From: Nocardioides sp.
GTDB lineage: Bacteria > Actinomycetota > Actinomycetes > Propionibacteriales > Nocardioidaceae
Direction of reading: 5' to 3'
Assembly: GCA_003519585.1 (NCBI GenBank)
Contig: DOWL01000035.1
Coordinates: 1-10,091 of the forward strand
DNA length: 10,091 nt
Of this stretch, positions 1 to 6,510 are shown one piece after another. The notes beneath the pieces are model-generated. The model searched no databases. It worked only from the letters and a program-made list of their open reading frames with translations, and was not told the origin of the DNA. Every line of letters begins with the position of its first letter. The stretch's first letter is position 1. The position numbers were made by a program, and so were the translations under genes.

Positions 1-65
1 GTCGCTGCGCTCCCTCCAGAGTTGCGCAAGCCGCCCGATCGGCCGGGGGAATAGCCAGCCAGATG

Positions 66-446
66 TCAGCTGCTGGGCGGGGTGGTGCTGGATTTGGCAG
101 CGAGCAGGTCGCGGATCTCCTGGAGCAGCTTGATGTCCTCCGGCGTGCCCGGCTCGGGGCTGGGGAAGTAGCGCTCCTTGGCCTTGGTGTAGGGCATCAC
201 GACGAAGAAGTAGACGACCGCGGCCATGATCAGGAACGTGATGACCGCGGTGAGCCAGGCGCCGACGCTGACGCCTCCGGGTGAGTAGTTCGAGAAGTCC
301 GGAGTGCCCCCGGCCTTGCCGATCAGGTCCATGAGCAGGTCGACGGTCGCCGCGACCACGGCCGCGAACGCGGCCGCCATGACGAATGCGACGGCCAACT
401 CGACCAGATTGCCGCGCAGGATGAAGTTCTTGAAGCCACTGAGCAT
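66..446 (-). CDS. mscL: Large-conductance mechanosensitive channel MscL
   Basis: A 126-residue protein with the MscL layout: a short amphipathic N-terminal helix (GFKNFILRGN, residues 4-13), a first membrane helix (about 14-38), an extracellular loop with the NYSPGG stretch, a second membrane helix (about 62-86, ending in FFVVMPY), and a cytoplasmic bundle helix (EDIKLLQEIRDLL). MscL forms a homopentameric pore in the plasma membrane that opens under tension on osmotic downshock. The length is a little under the E. coli protein and shorter than the M. tuberculosis one. The ATG at 446 is preceded on the minus strand by GAGGA with a 7-nt spacer. The pore-lining helix 1 has Ala at positions 20, 24 and 28, where E. 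coli has Gly22, Gly26 and Gly30. It is the last minus-strand gene of the left cluster; mscL is also close to the ruc/galU/moeA genes in mycobacteria. Confidence 0.96.
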   Translation of the reverse strand: MLSGFKNFILRGNLVELAVAFVMAAAFAAVVAATVDLLMDLIGKAGGTPDFSNYSPGGVSVGAWLTAVITFLIMAAVVYFFVVMPYTKAKERYFPSPEPGTPEDIKLLQEIRDLLAAKSSTTPPSS

Positions 447-470
447 GGGGTCGTCCTCGAGATAGTCGGA

Positions 471-483
471 GCCGCTGAGCGGC
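471..483. terminator. Small hairpin between the SAF-protein gene and mscL
   Basis: GCCGC and GCGGC form a 5-bp stem around a TGA loop in the 51-nt gap between two minus-strand genes. There is no T-run, so a role as terminator or attenuator is only a guess. Confidence 0.2.
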
Positions 484-497
484 GCAGTGACTCGAAC

Positions 498-1133
498 CTA
501 ACCGGACCAGGCGATGGTGAGGAAGTGCGTCACCGTTGCGGATGAGACGGAGGTGACGTCTCCCGGTCGTACGCCGAGCACCACCAGCCGGCCGGGCAGC
601 CCGTCGGCGGCGGCGTCGGCGGGGGGAGGCGGGAGCGCCAGCACCAGTGCGGAGCGGGCCACGGTGGAGGCCGGACCGCCCTGGGGATCGGCCGCGACCA
701 GGTCGACCTGGTCGCCCACCCGGAGCAGCTCGGCCATGGCGCTGTCGGGAAGCCGGACCGGCAGGGCGACCAGGTCGGGCCGGTCACGCACGAGACCGGC
801 ACCGAGGAGCGCGGCGTCGGTGATCGGCTCGCCGCGCCGCACGGGGCCGGCCAGCTGCCGGCCCACCGGGTCGCGGATGTGACCGGCCGGAGCCGTGCCG
901 GGCGCGAACCGCACCGTGGTCACGTCGTCGGCGTCGAGCACCGCGCCGGCGCTCAGATCGTGGGCGGCCACGGTGACCGCCAATGTCGGTGGCGGGGGAG
1001 CGGCCGTCGCCCGCAGCCCGGCCCACACGGCCAGCAGCGCGAGGACGGCGGCCAGCAACCGACGCCGTCGCAGCACGGCCCGGCGCAGCCGGCGGGCCGC
1101 GGCCCGGACTCGGAGGAGCGGGGTGGTGGTCAC
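498..1133 (-). CDS. SAF-domain (CpaB/RcpC-like) single-pass membrane protein
   Basis: A 211-residue protein. The N-terminus is strongly basic (many Arg in residues 8-25), followed by one hydrophobic helix (about 26-42), a Pro-rich linker (APPPPT) and a SAF domain at about 51-112 (VAAHDLSAGAVLDADDV, then GRQLAGPVRRGEPIT). This is the layout of CpaB/RcpC, the periplasmic SAF protein of Flp/Tad pilus assembly. The C-terminal half resembles the following CpaB region (LLRVGDQVDLVA) but is short. By topology the SAF domain lies outside the membrane. No tad/cpa genes are visible here, so a pilus role is not supported by context; actinobacteria often carry such orphan SAF proteins. The start is GTG at 1133, chosen because a TAACGT box ends 7 nt before it and no Shine-Dalgarno is present. 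Confidence 0.85.
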   Translation of the reverse strand: MTTTPLLRVRAAARRLRRAVLRRRRLLAAVLALLAVWAGLRATAAPPPPTLAVTVAAHDLSAGAVLDADDVTTVRFAPGTAPAGHIRDPVGRQLAGPVRRGEPITDAALLGAGLVRDRPDLVALPVRLPDSAMAELLRVGDQVDLVAADPQGGPASTVARSALVLALPPPPADAAADGLPGRLVVLGVRPGDVTSVSSATVTHFLTIAWSG

Positions 1134-1140
1134 GAACGTG

Positions 1141-1146
1141 ACGTTA
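1141..1146 (-). promoter_or_regulatory. Putative leaderless promoter -10 box (TAACGT) for the SAF-protein gene
   Basis: On the minus strand TAACGT is followed by 7 nt and the GTG start. The TANNNT-N7-start geometry fits a leaderless transcript. No convincing -35 box is seen. Confidence 0.5.
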
Positions 1147-1198
1147 CGAGCGCGCGGCGACCTTCCGGAGCGACCTCAGCGACGGCTGTGGAGAACCC

Positions 1199-1588
1199 TC
1201 AGCTGGCGGTGGTCTGGGGAGACTTGGTGGACGAATTGCTGGAGGACGAGCCCCCGTCGCTGGACGACGAGGACGCCGACGAGGACGAGGAGGACGCCGA
1301 CGAGGACGAGGAGCTCGACGAGGAGCCGGAGTCGCTCGACGACGAGGACGAATCGGACGAGCCAGACGAGCCAGACGAGCCCGAGGATGAGCTCTCGGAC
1401 GACGTCTGCTTGCCCCGGCTGTCGTTGCGGTAGAAGCCGGAGCCCTTGAACACCACGCCGACGGCGTTGAACAGCTTGCGCAGCTTGCCCTCGCACTCCG
1501 GGCAGACGGTCAGGGTGTCGTCGCTGAAGCTCTGCACCTGCTCGAAGGCGTGGCCGCAGTCGGTGCAGGCGTATTGGTAGGTGGGCAA
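1199..1588 (-). CDS. ruc: FmdB-family zinc-ribbon protein, homologue of redox chaperone Ruc (Rv0991c)
   Basis: A 129-residue protein starting MPTYQYACTDCGHAFE. It has two CxxC pairs (Cys8/Cys11 and Cys29/Cys32) of the FmdB zinc ribbon, a conserved GVVFKGSGFYRNDSR segment (about 44-58), and a disordered tail. From residue 63 to the end, 47 of 67 residues are Ser, broken by Gly, Asp, Ala and Glu. In M. tuberculosis the syntenic Rv0991c (Ruc) is a chaperone activated when its zinc-binding cysteines are oxidised; it works with DnaK and is coregulated with hsp60/hsp70 genes. The same role here is inferred from domain layout, synteny and the CIRCE-like operator upstream. The start is TTG at 1588, supported by GAGGAG 5 nt upstream and by the fixed N-terminus of the family. 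The tail gives a long GAC/GAG-rich tract on the plus strand. Confidence 0.9.
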   Translation of the reverse strand: MPTYQYACTDCGHAFEQVQSFSDDTLTVCPECEGKLRKLFNAVGVVFKGSGFYRNDSRGKQTSSESSSSGSSGSSGSSDSSSSSSDSGSSSSSSSSSASSSSSSASSSSSDGGSSSSNSSTKSPQTTAS

Positions 1589-1593
1589 CGGAG

Positions 1594-1599
1594 CTCCTC
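1594..1599 (-). promoter_or_regulatory. Shine-Dalgarno deciding the TTG start of ruc
   Basis: GAGGAG lies 5 nt before the TTG codon at 1588 on the minus strand. It supports this rare start, unlike the leaderless-looking neighbours. Confidence 0.6.
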
Positions 1600-1606
1600 G
1601 GGAGAA

Positions 1607-1633
1607 TTAGCACTCGACCGGGTCGACTGCCAG
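1607..1633 (-). promoter_or_regulatory. CIRCE-like HrcA operator upstream of ruc
   Basis: On the minus strand, CTGGCAGTC, a 9-nt spacer (GACCCGGTC) and GAGTGCTAA. The consensus is TTAGCACTC-N9-GAGTGCTAA. The right arm is a perfect match. The left arm matches at 6 of 9 positions and differs by one base from CTGGCACTC, which I recall as an actinobacterial CIRCE arm. The spacer is itself palindromic (GACC/GGTC), so the dyad covers 10 of 13 pairs around a central base. It lies between the predicted -10 box and the Shine-Dalgarno, the usual place for CIRCE. Confidence 0.72.
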
Positions 1634-1662
1634 ATCGTACCCCCTCAGAACGTCTGCGCGAA
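1634..1662 (-). promoter_or_regulatory. Putative ruc promoter (TTCGCG-17-TACGAT)
   Basis: On the minus strand a TACGAT -10 box (1639 to 1634) directly abuts the CIRCE-like dyad. A weak TTCGCG -35 candidate (1662 to 1657) lies 17 nt upstream, overlapping the 3' end of the cyclo-ligase gene. Transcription would start inside the operator, as expected for HrcA-repressed promoters. Confidence 0.45.
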
Positions 1663-2274
1663 GCGCGTGATTCCCGCCGGGCTGGCCGCAGCGGTCACCG
1701 GCCGGTCGTGCGGCTCCACGGGCACGGCGACGCCCACCTCCTCGTCGTACAGCAGGACACATGTGAAGGTGCCGACCGGCACCCGGCCCAGGGCCCGGTC
1801 GTAGGACCCGCCACCACGCCCCAGCCGCTCGCCGCGACGCGAGACGGCCAGCCCCGGCAACAGCACCGCGTCGGCCGTCGCGACCGCCTCGATCCCCAAC
1901 CGTTCACCGACTGGTTCGAGCAACCCGAACCGGGCCGGGCGCAGGTCCTGGTCGCCGGTGTAGACGGCCCAGTCGAGGTCGCCGTCGGGCAACAGCACCG
2001 GCAGCACGACGCGCTTGCCGGTCGCCACCAGCGCGTCGAGCAGCGCGGCCGTGCCGGGCTCCGAGCCCATCGCGACGTACGCCGCCACCGTCGCCGCGCG
2101 GCGTACCTCCGACGCGGCGCTCAGCTGGTCGGCGATGGTGCGTGCGGCCTGGGCGCGCTCGAGGAGCGGGCGCCGGTTGCGGGAGGTGAGCAGCTGGTCG
2201 CGCAGCGCCAGCTTGGCCGCCGCGGAGCTACGGGGTGCCGGATCGTGACCGGGTTCGGATTGCGGTTGCACCAC
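1645..2274 (-). CDS. 5-formyltetrahydrofolate cyclo-ligase (MTHFS)
   Basis: A 209-residue cytosolic enzyme of folate metabolism that uses ATP to convert 5-formyl-THF into 5,10-methenyl-THF. The N-terminal helix (AKLALRDQLLTSRNRR) carries basic residues typical of the nucleotide site. The family signature is at about 156-180: DAVLLPGLAVSRRGERLGRG followed by GGSYDRAL, corresponding to the usual PGLAFD-G-RLGRGGGYYDR motif with one Tyr replaced by Ser. The length is normal for the family. The start is GTG at 2274, because a TAGGCT box ends 6 nt upstream; a second in-frame GTG follows? The next codon is also valine, so the exact first residue is uncertain by one. It is transcribed divergently from galU. 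The syntenic mycobacterial gene is Rv0992c. Confidence 0.94.
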   Translation of the reverse strand: MVQPQSEPGHDPAPRSSAAAKLALRDQLLTSRNRRPLLERAQAARTIADQLSAASEVRRAATVAAYVAMGSEPGTAALLDALVATGKRVVLPVLLPDGDLDWAVYTGDQDLRPARFGLLEPVGERLGIEAVATADAVLLPGLAVSRRGERLGRGGGSYDRALGRVPVGTFTCVLLYDEEVGVAVPVEPHDRPVTAAASPAGITRFAQTF

Positions 2275-2280
2275 CGGGCC

Positions 2281-2286
2281 AGCCTA
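2281..2286 (-). promoter_or_regulatory. Putative leaderless -10 box (TAGGCT) for the cyclo-ligase gene
   Basis: On the minus strand TAGGCT, 6 nt, then GTG at 2274. It shares two base pairs with the opposite-strand -10 box of galU. A weak CTGAAC (2309 to 2304) sits at a 17-nt spacing as a possible -35. Confidence 0.5.
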
Positions 2287-2290
2287 CGAT
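2285..2290 (+). promoter_or_regulatory. Putative leaderless -10 box (TACGAT) for galU
   Basis: TACGAT, 6 nt, then the ATG at 2297. There is no Shine-Dalgarno in the short interval. TTGCGG at 2260-2265 could be a -35 at a longish 19-nt spacing; it lies inside the cyclo-ligase coding region. Confidence 0.5.
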
Positions 2291-2296
2291 CGCAGT

Positions 2297-3679
2297 ATGG
2301 GTAGTTCAGGGCTGAACCGGGCCCGCGACAAGATGGCCGCCGCCGGTGTCGACGAGGTGGCCATCGAGACCTTCGCGCACTACTTCCGGCTCCTCGAGCA
2401 CGGCGAGACGGGGATGATCCCCGAGTCGTCGATCGAGCCCGTCGACATGGAGGCCCTGGCCGACGTCGAGGTCGCCGAGCCGGACGCCGCGGCGGCGATC
2501 CGCACGACCGCCGTGATCAAGCTCAACGGCGGTCTCGGGACCTCCATGGGCATGGACCGCGCCAAGTCGCTCCTCTGCGTGCGGCGCGGGCTGTCGTTCC
2601 TCGACATCATCGCCCGTCAGGTGCTCCACCTGCGCTCGGAGTACGACGCGCCACTGCCGCTGCTGTTCATGAACAGCTTCCGCACCTCCTCCGACACGAT
2701 GGCCGCCCTGGCGCGGTACGACGACCTGCCGGTCGCGGGGCTGCCGCTGGAGTTCCTGCAGAACAAGGAGCCGAAGCTCCTGGTCAAGGACCTCGCGCCG
2801 GTCAGCTGGCCGAAGGACCCCGACCTCGAGTGGTGTCCGCCCGGACACGGCGATCTCTACACCGCGCTGCGCGGGACCGGGCTCTTGGAGCGGCTGATCG
2901 AGGCCGGCTACGAGCGGGTGTTCGTCTCCAACTCCGACAACCTCGGTGCCGTGCCCGACGCCCGCGTCGCGGGCTGGTTCGCCACGACCGGCGCGCCGTT
3001 CGCGATCGAGGCCGTACGGCGCACCCCGAGCGACCGGAAGGGTGGCCACTTCGCGCGTCGCAGGTCCGACGGCCGGATCGTGCTCCGCGAGACCGCGCAG
3101 ACGCTGCGCCAGGATCTCGACGCCCTCGCCGACCTCGACCGGCACAAGTACTGCTCCACCAACAACCTCTGGTTCGACCTCCGGGCGATGCAGCAGGCGC
3201 TCGACGTGCGGGACGGCATCCTCGGACTGCCCCTGATCCGCAACGAGAAGAACGTCGACCCGAGCGACCCGACCTCGCCGAAGGTGATCCAGGTCGAGAC
3301 CGCGATGGGAGCCGCGGTCGAGGTGTTCCCCGACTCCAGGTTGATCGAGGTCGGCCGCGACCGGTTCGTGCCGGTGAAGACCACCAACGATCTGCTGGTG
3401 CTGCGCTCCGACGTCTACGACATCGGCCGCGACTTCGTGCTCGACCAGGTCGCCACCGAGGTCCCGTTCGTCGACCTCGACGGAGCGGTCTACAAGGTCG
3501 TGGCCGAGTTCGACAAGCGGTTCCCCGAGGGCGCCCCTTCGATGAAGAAGGCCACCAAGCTCACCGTCGACGGCGACTTCACCTTCGGCGCTCACGTACA
3601 GGTCGTCGGTGACGTCGAACTCTCGACCAGCGCCGCCGAGCGGATTCCCGCCGACACGGTCCTGACCGACCAATCGTGA
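2297..3679 (+). CDS. galU: UTP-glucose-1-phosphate uridylyltransferase, UDPGP (eukaryote-like) family
   Basis: A 460-residue enzyme that makes UDP-glucose from UTP and glucose-1-phosphate for glycans, trehalose and envelope polymers. It belongs to the UDPGP family (UGP2-like, PF01704), not the roughly 300-residue bacterial GalU family. The nucleotide-binding motif KLNGGLGTSMGMDRAKS is at 75-91. Further family motifs are FLQNKEPKL, PPGHGDLYTAL, FVSNSDNLGA, KYCSTNNLWFDL, ETAMGAAVEVFP and FVPVKTTNDLLVLRSD. The length is complete. The ATG is supported by the TACGAT box 6 nt upstream. It occupies the position that galU holds next to moeA in mycobacteria, but with an unrelated-length family member. 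The moeA gene follows after 24 nt with its own predicted promoter. Confidence 0.95.
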   Translation: MGSSGLNRARDKMAAAGVDEVAIETFAHYFRLLEHGETGMIPESSIEPVDMEALADVEVAEPDAAAAIRTTAVIKLNGGLGTSMGMDRAKSLLCVRRGLSFLDIIARQVLHLRSEYDAPLPLLFMNSFRTSSDTMAALARYDDLPVAGLPLEFLQNKEPKLLVKDLAPVSWPKDPDLEWCPPGHGDLYTALRGTGLLERLIEAGYERVFVSNSDNLGAVPDARVAGWFATTGAPFAIEAVRRTPSDRKGGHFARRRSDGRIVLRETAQTLRQDLDALADLDRHKYCSTNNLWFDLRAMQQALDVRDGILGLPLIRNEKNVDPSDPTSPKVIQVETAMGAAVEVFPDSRLIEVGRDRFVPVKTTNDLLVLRSDVYDIGRDFVLDQVATEVPFVDLDGAVYKVVAEFDKRFPEGAPSMKKATKLTVDGDFTFGAHVQVVGDVELSTSAAERIPADTVLTDQS

Positions 3680-3690
3680 CTGCCCGGTCG

Positions 3691-3696
3691 TAGGCT
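3691..3696 (+). promoter_or_regulatory. Putative leaderless -10 box (TAGGCT) for moeA
   Basis: TAGGCT, 7 nt, then ATG at 3704, within the 24-nt gap after galU. No Shine-Dalgarno and no clear -35 are seen. Confidence 0.5.
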
Positions 3697-3703
3697 CCGC
3701 GGC

Positions 3704-4930
3704 ATGAACAAGCCCTGCACCGTCGAGGAGCATCTCGAACGCGTGCTGTCCGGCGTACGACCGCTCACCCCGGTCGCCACGCCGCTGCTCGATGCGCTGG
3801 GACTCGTCTGTGCCGAGGACGTCGTCGCCGCGATCTCGCTGCCCAGCTTCGACAACTCCGCGATGGACGGGTACGCCGTCCGGCGGTCCGACGTCGTCGG
3901 CGCCAGTGCCGAGAGCCCGGTCTCGCTGCCTGTGGTGGGCGACATCGGCGCGGGCCAGGCCACGATCCGCAGCCTCGAGCCTGGCACGGCGGCCAAGATC
4001 ATGACCGGAGCGCCGATCCCCGAGGGCGCGGACGCGGTGGTGCCCTACGAATGGACCGATCGCGGCGTCACCGAGGTCCGCATCGACGAGGCGCCCGAGG
4101 CCGGTCAGCATGTCCGGCCGGCCGGTGACGACGTCAGCGCCGGCGACCAACTGGTCGCGGAGGGCACGGTGCTCGGCCCACGTCGCATCGGCCTGCTGGC
4201 CTCGGTCGGCCGGGCCACGGTGATGGCGCGGCCGCGGCCCCGGGTGGTGATCCTGTCCACCGGCTCCGAGCTGCGCGATCCCGGCGAGGAGCTCGGCCAC
4301 GACTCCATCTACGACGGCAACTCCTACCTCCTGGCGGCCGCCGTGCTCCGGGCCGGCGCCGAGCCGGTGCGTGTCGGCATCGTCCGCGACGAGCCCGGCG
4401 CGTTCCTGCAGACCCTCGAGGCGCACCTCGACGGCGCCGACCTCGTGGTCACCTCGGGCGGGGTCTCGCAGGGCGACTACGACGTTGTGAAGGAGGCGTT
4501 GCTCCGGGAGGGCGTGTGGTTCGGGCCGGTGGCCATGCAGCCGGGCAAGCCGCAGGGTTTCGGTCTGGTCGGTGCGGCCAAGGTCCCGATCGTGACGCTG
4601 CCCGGCAACTCCGTCTCCGCCTACATCTCCTTCGAGATGTTCGTGCTCCCGGCGATCCGGACCCTGATGGGGATGTCGCCGGTCTCGCGTCCGCTGCTGG
4701 ATGCGCGACTCACCCGCGGCATGACCTCGCCGGAGGGGCGGCGCCAGTTCATGCGCGGCCAGGTCGGGTACGACGCGCAGGGGCGTTACGTCGTACCCGT
4801 CGGCGGCCCGGGCTCGCACCTGATCGGGGCGCTCGCCGTGGCGAACGCCCTCATCGTGGTGCCCGAGGACGCCATCGCACTCGGGCAGGGCGATCGGGTG
4901 CAGGTGCTGGTGCTGGACGGTGAGTTCTGA
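3704..4930 (+). CDS. moeA: Molybdopterin molybdenumtransferase MoeA / gephyrin-like protein Glp
   Basis: A full-length 408-residue MoeA. MoeA inserts molybdate into adenylylated molybdopterin. Visible motifs: the N-terminal substrate loop [11 protein letters not shown] (about 49-59), [17 protein letters not shown] (about 100-116), [13 protein letters not shown], the molybdopterin-binding domain with [14 protein letters not shown] and YDGNSY (about 185-207), [11 protein letters not shown], and [19 protein letters not shown] (about 299-317), then the small C-terminal domain. The E. coli TGDEL Asp is Ser here. In Corynebacterium glutamicum the orthologue at this locus, Glp, also binds FtsZ and the membrane receptor GlpR. 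A GlpR-type gene is five genes downstream, so a second role in division is plausible but inferred. The stop codon overlaps the moaC ATG by one base, implying coupled translation. Confidence 0.95.
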   Translation: MNKPCTVEEHLERVLSGVRPLTPVATPLLDALGLVCAEDVVAAISLPSFDNSAMDGYAVRRSDVVGASAESPVSLPVVGDIGAGQATIRSLEPGTAAKIMTGAPIPEGADAVVPYEWTDRGVTEVRIDEAPEAGQHVRPAGDDVSAGDQLVAEGTVLGPRRIGLLASVGRATVMARPRPRVVILSTGSELRDPGEELGHDSIYDGNSYLLAAAVLRAGAEPVRVGIVRDEPGAFLQTLEAHLDGADLVVTSGGVSQGDYDVVKEALLREGVWFGPVAMQPGKPQGFGLVGAAKVPIVTLPGNSVSAYISFEMFVLPAIRTLMGMSPVSRPLLDARLTRGMTSPEGRRQFMRGQVGYDAQGRYVVPVGGPGSHLIGALAVANALIVVPEDAIALGQGDRVQVLVLDGEF

Positions 4931-5403
4931 TGTCTGGCGATCAGCTCACCCACGTCGACGAGTCCGGGGCCGCCCGGATGGTCGACGTCTCCGACAAGGC
5001 GGTGACCGCACGCTCGGCCACGGCCACCGGTCGGGTCCTCGTCTCGCCCACGGTCGTCGCGCTGCTGCGCGGTGAGGGGGTGCCCAAGGGAGACGCGCTG
5101 GCCGTGGCCCGGCTCGCGGGCATCATGGGCGCCAAGCAGACTCCGACGCTGATCCCGCTGTGTCATCCGCTGGCCATCTCCGGAGTGACGGTCGACCTCA
5201 CGGTGGGGGACGACTCGGTCGACATCGAGGCGACCGTCAAGACCACCGACCGCACGGGCGTGGAGATGGAGGCGCTGACCGCGGTCTCGGTCGCAGCCCT
5301 CACCGTCATCGACATGGTCAAGGCGGTCGACAAGGCGGCGGTGATCACCGACGTGCGAGTCGAGGCGAAGTCCGGGGGCCGCTCGGGGGACTGGACGCGA
5401 TGA
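4930..5403 (+). CDS. moaC: Cyclic pyranopterin monophosphate synthase MoaC
   Basis: A 157-residue enzyme for the second half of the first molybdenum-cofactor step, which converts the MoaA product to cyclic pyranopterin monophosphate. Key residues are visible: Lys in VPKGD (about 53), the [10 protein letters not shown] motif with the catalytic His (about 79), [20 protein letters not shown], and DMVKAVDK (about 128-135) with the conserved Asp and Lys. It ends in KSGGRSGDW, typical of the family. The ATG overlaps the moeA stop by 1 nt (TGATG), and its own stop overlaps the mog start by 4 nt. No moaA, moaD or moaE is in this window, so the rest of the pathway must lie elsewhere. Confidence 0.97.
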   Translation: MSGDQLTHVDESGAARMVDVSDKAVTARSATATGRVLVSPTVVALLRGEGVPKGDALAVARLAGIMGAKQTPTLIPLCHPLAISGVTVDLTVGDDSVDIEATVKTTDRTGVEMEALTAVSVAALTVIDMVKAVDKAAVITDVRVEAKSGGRSGDWTR

Positions 5404-5876
5404 GCCTCCAGGGCGCCGTCGTCGTGGCCTCCAACCGCGCCGCCGCCGGCGTCTACGAGGACACGACCGGTCCGCTGCTGGTCGACTTCCTCACCGGGCT
5501 GGGCTTCCAGACCGGCGCCCCGGTCGTGGTCCCCGACGGCGATCCGGTGGCCGAGGCGATCCGCGCCGCAGTCGATGCCGGCGCCCGGGTGGTGCTCACC
5601 ACGGGCGGCACCGGCCTGACTCCGACCGACCGCACCCCGGAGGTGACTCGGCCGCTGCTCGACGCCGAGGTGCCAGGGCTCGCGGAGGCGATCCGCGCGT
5701 ACGGCGTGAGCCAGGGTGTCCCGACCGCGGTGCTCTCGCGGGGACTCGCCGGAAGGATCGGCAGCTGCCTGGTGATCAACCTGCCGGGCTCGCGCGGCGG
5801 CGTACGCGACGCCATGGCCGTCCTGGCGCCGGTGCTCGTGCACGCCGCCGAACAGGTGGTCGGCAGTGACCACTGA
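5400..5876 (+). CDS. mog: Molybdopterin adenylyltransferase (Mog/MoaB family)
   Basis: A 158-residue MoCF-domain protein that adenylylates molybdopterin before metal insertion by MoeA. Motifs: [20 protein letters not shown] at the N-terminus (the usual S-R-x-G-x-x-x-D-x-S/T-G region), the [17 protein letters not shown] substrate loop, and [14 protein letters not shown] near the C-terminus. The usual Pro after PGS is Arg here. The start codon ATG at 5400 sits in an ATGA overlap with the moaC stop, giving a tightly coupled moeA-moaC-mog operon. An upstream in-frame extension to 5160 would run through moaC and is not credible. Confidence 0.94.
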   Translation: MSLQGAVVVASNRAAAGVYEDTTGPLLVDFLTGLGFQTGAPVVVPDGDPVAEAIRAAVDAGARVVLTTGGTGLTPTDRTPEVTRPLLDAEVPGLAEAIRAYGVSQGVPTAVLSRGLAGRIGSCLVINLPGSRGGVRDAMAVLAPVLVHAAEQVVGSDH

Positions 5877-6510
5877 GTGGCCCGTACGGCTGGTCGACCA
5901 CGAGGTGACCCTGCGTCCGCTGGCCACCGGAGACCTGGATGCGTGGCGCCGGGCCCGCCAGCGCAACGCCGCCTGGCTGGTCCCGTGGGACGCGACGGTC
6001 CCACCCGGTGGGGAGGCGCGGCCGACGAGCTTCAAGCAGTTGGTGCGCCGGCTGTCGAGGCAGGCCCGAGACGGCACCACGTTCCCGTTCGCGATCGAGG
6101 TGGACGGCGCCTTCGCCGGCCAGGTCACCGTCAACAACATCGTCCGTGGCTCGGCGCAGTTCGCCTCGGTCGGCTACTGGCTCGATCAGGCCTACGCCGG
6201 CCGCGGCGTGATGCCGCGGGCGGTGGCGATGGTGATCGACCACTGCTTCTTCACCGCCGGGCTGCACCGCATCGAGATCGCGATCCGCCCCGAGAACTCC
6301 AACTCGCTGCGCGTGGTGGAGAAGCTGGAGATTCGGGAGGTCGGCTACGCGCCGAAGTACCTCCACATCGACGGAGCCTGGCGCGACCACCGTCTCTACG
6401 CGCTCACGCAGGAGGAGGTGCCGGACGGCGTCCTGGCCCGGCTGCGGGCCTCCGGGAACCTCTCGAGCAACCCGAGCACTCACCCGAGCGGCAACCCCGA
6501 ACCTCAGTAG
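5866..6510 (+). CDS. rimJ: GNAT-family N-acetyltransferase, RimJ/RimL-like
   Basis: A 214-residue acetyl-CoA-dependent acetyltransferase. The N-terminal strand VTLRPLATGDLDAWRRAR is the RimJ/RimL opening. The acetyl-CoA site is at about 102-115 (VGYWLDQAYAGRGVMPRA), followed by LHRIEIAIRPENSNSLRVVEKL, the classic N-x-x-S-x-x-V-x-E-K-L segment. It ends in HIDGAWRDHRLYAL and a short Ser/Pro/Asn-rich tail (about 200-214) that looks disordered. The usual G-F after KL is E-I. The start is GTG at 5866, overlapping mog by 11 nt, so it belongs to the molybdenum-cofactor operon. The same gene follows moeA in mycobacteria (rimJ, Rv0995). The substrate is unknown; the symbol follows family usage, not proof of ribosomal protein S5 acetylation. 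Confidence 0.9.
   Translation: MTTEWPVRLVDHEVTLRPLATGDLDAWRRARQRNAAWLVPWDATVPPGGEARPTSFKQLVRRLSRQARDGTTFPFAIEVDGAFAGQVTVNNIVRGSAQFASVGYWLDQAYAGRGVMPRAVAMVIDHCFFTAGLHRIEIAIRPENSNSLRVVEKLEIREVGYAPKYLHIDGAWRDHRLYALTQEEVPDGVLARLRASGNLSSNPSTHPSGNPEPQ

Noticed and set aside
1..65. Left edge downstream of mscL
   Set aside because: No gene, hairpin with a convincing tail or RNA could be identified in these bases.
879..1433. Plus-strand open frame ending in a long Asp/Glu-rich stretch
   Set aside because: The acidic run is the antisense reading of the ruc Ser codons; the upstream part overlaps the SAF gene antisense. No ribosome site or domain is present.
2306..4819. An 837-codon open frame on the minus strand opposite galU and moeA
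   Set aside because: It is a GC-rich shadow of two well-identified genes, with His/Arg/Asp/Gly-rich composition and no recognisable domain.
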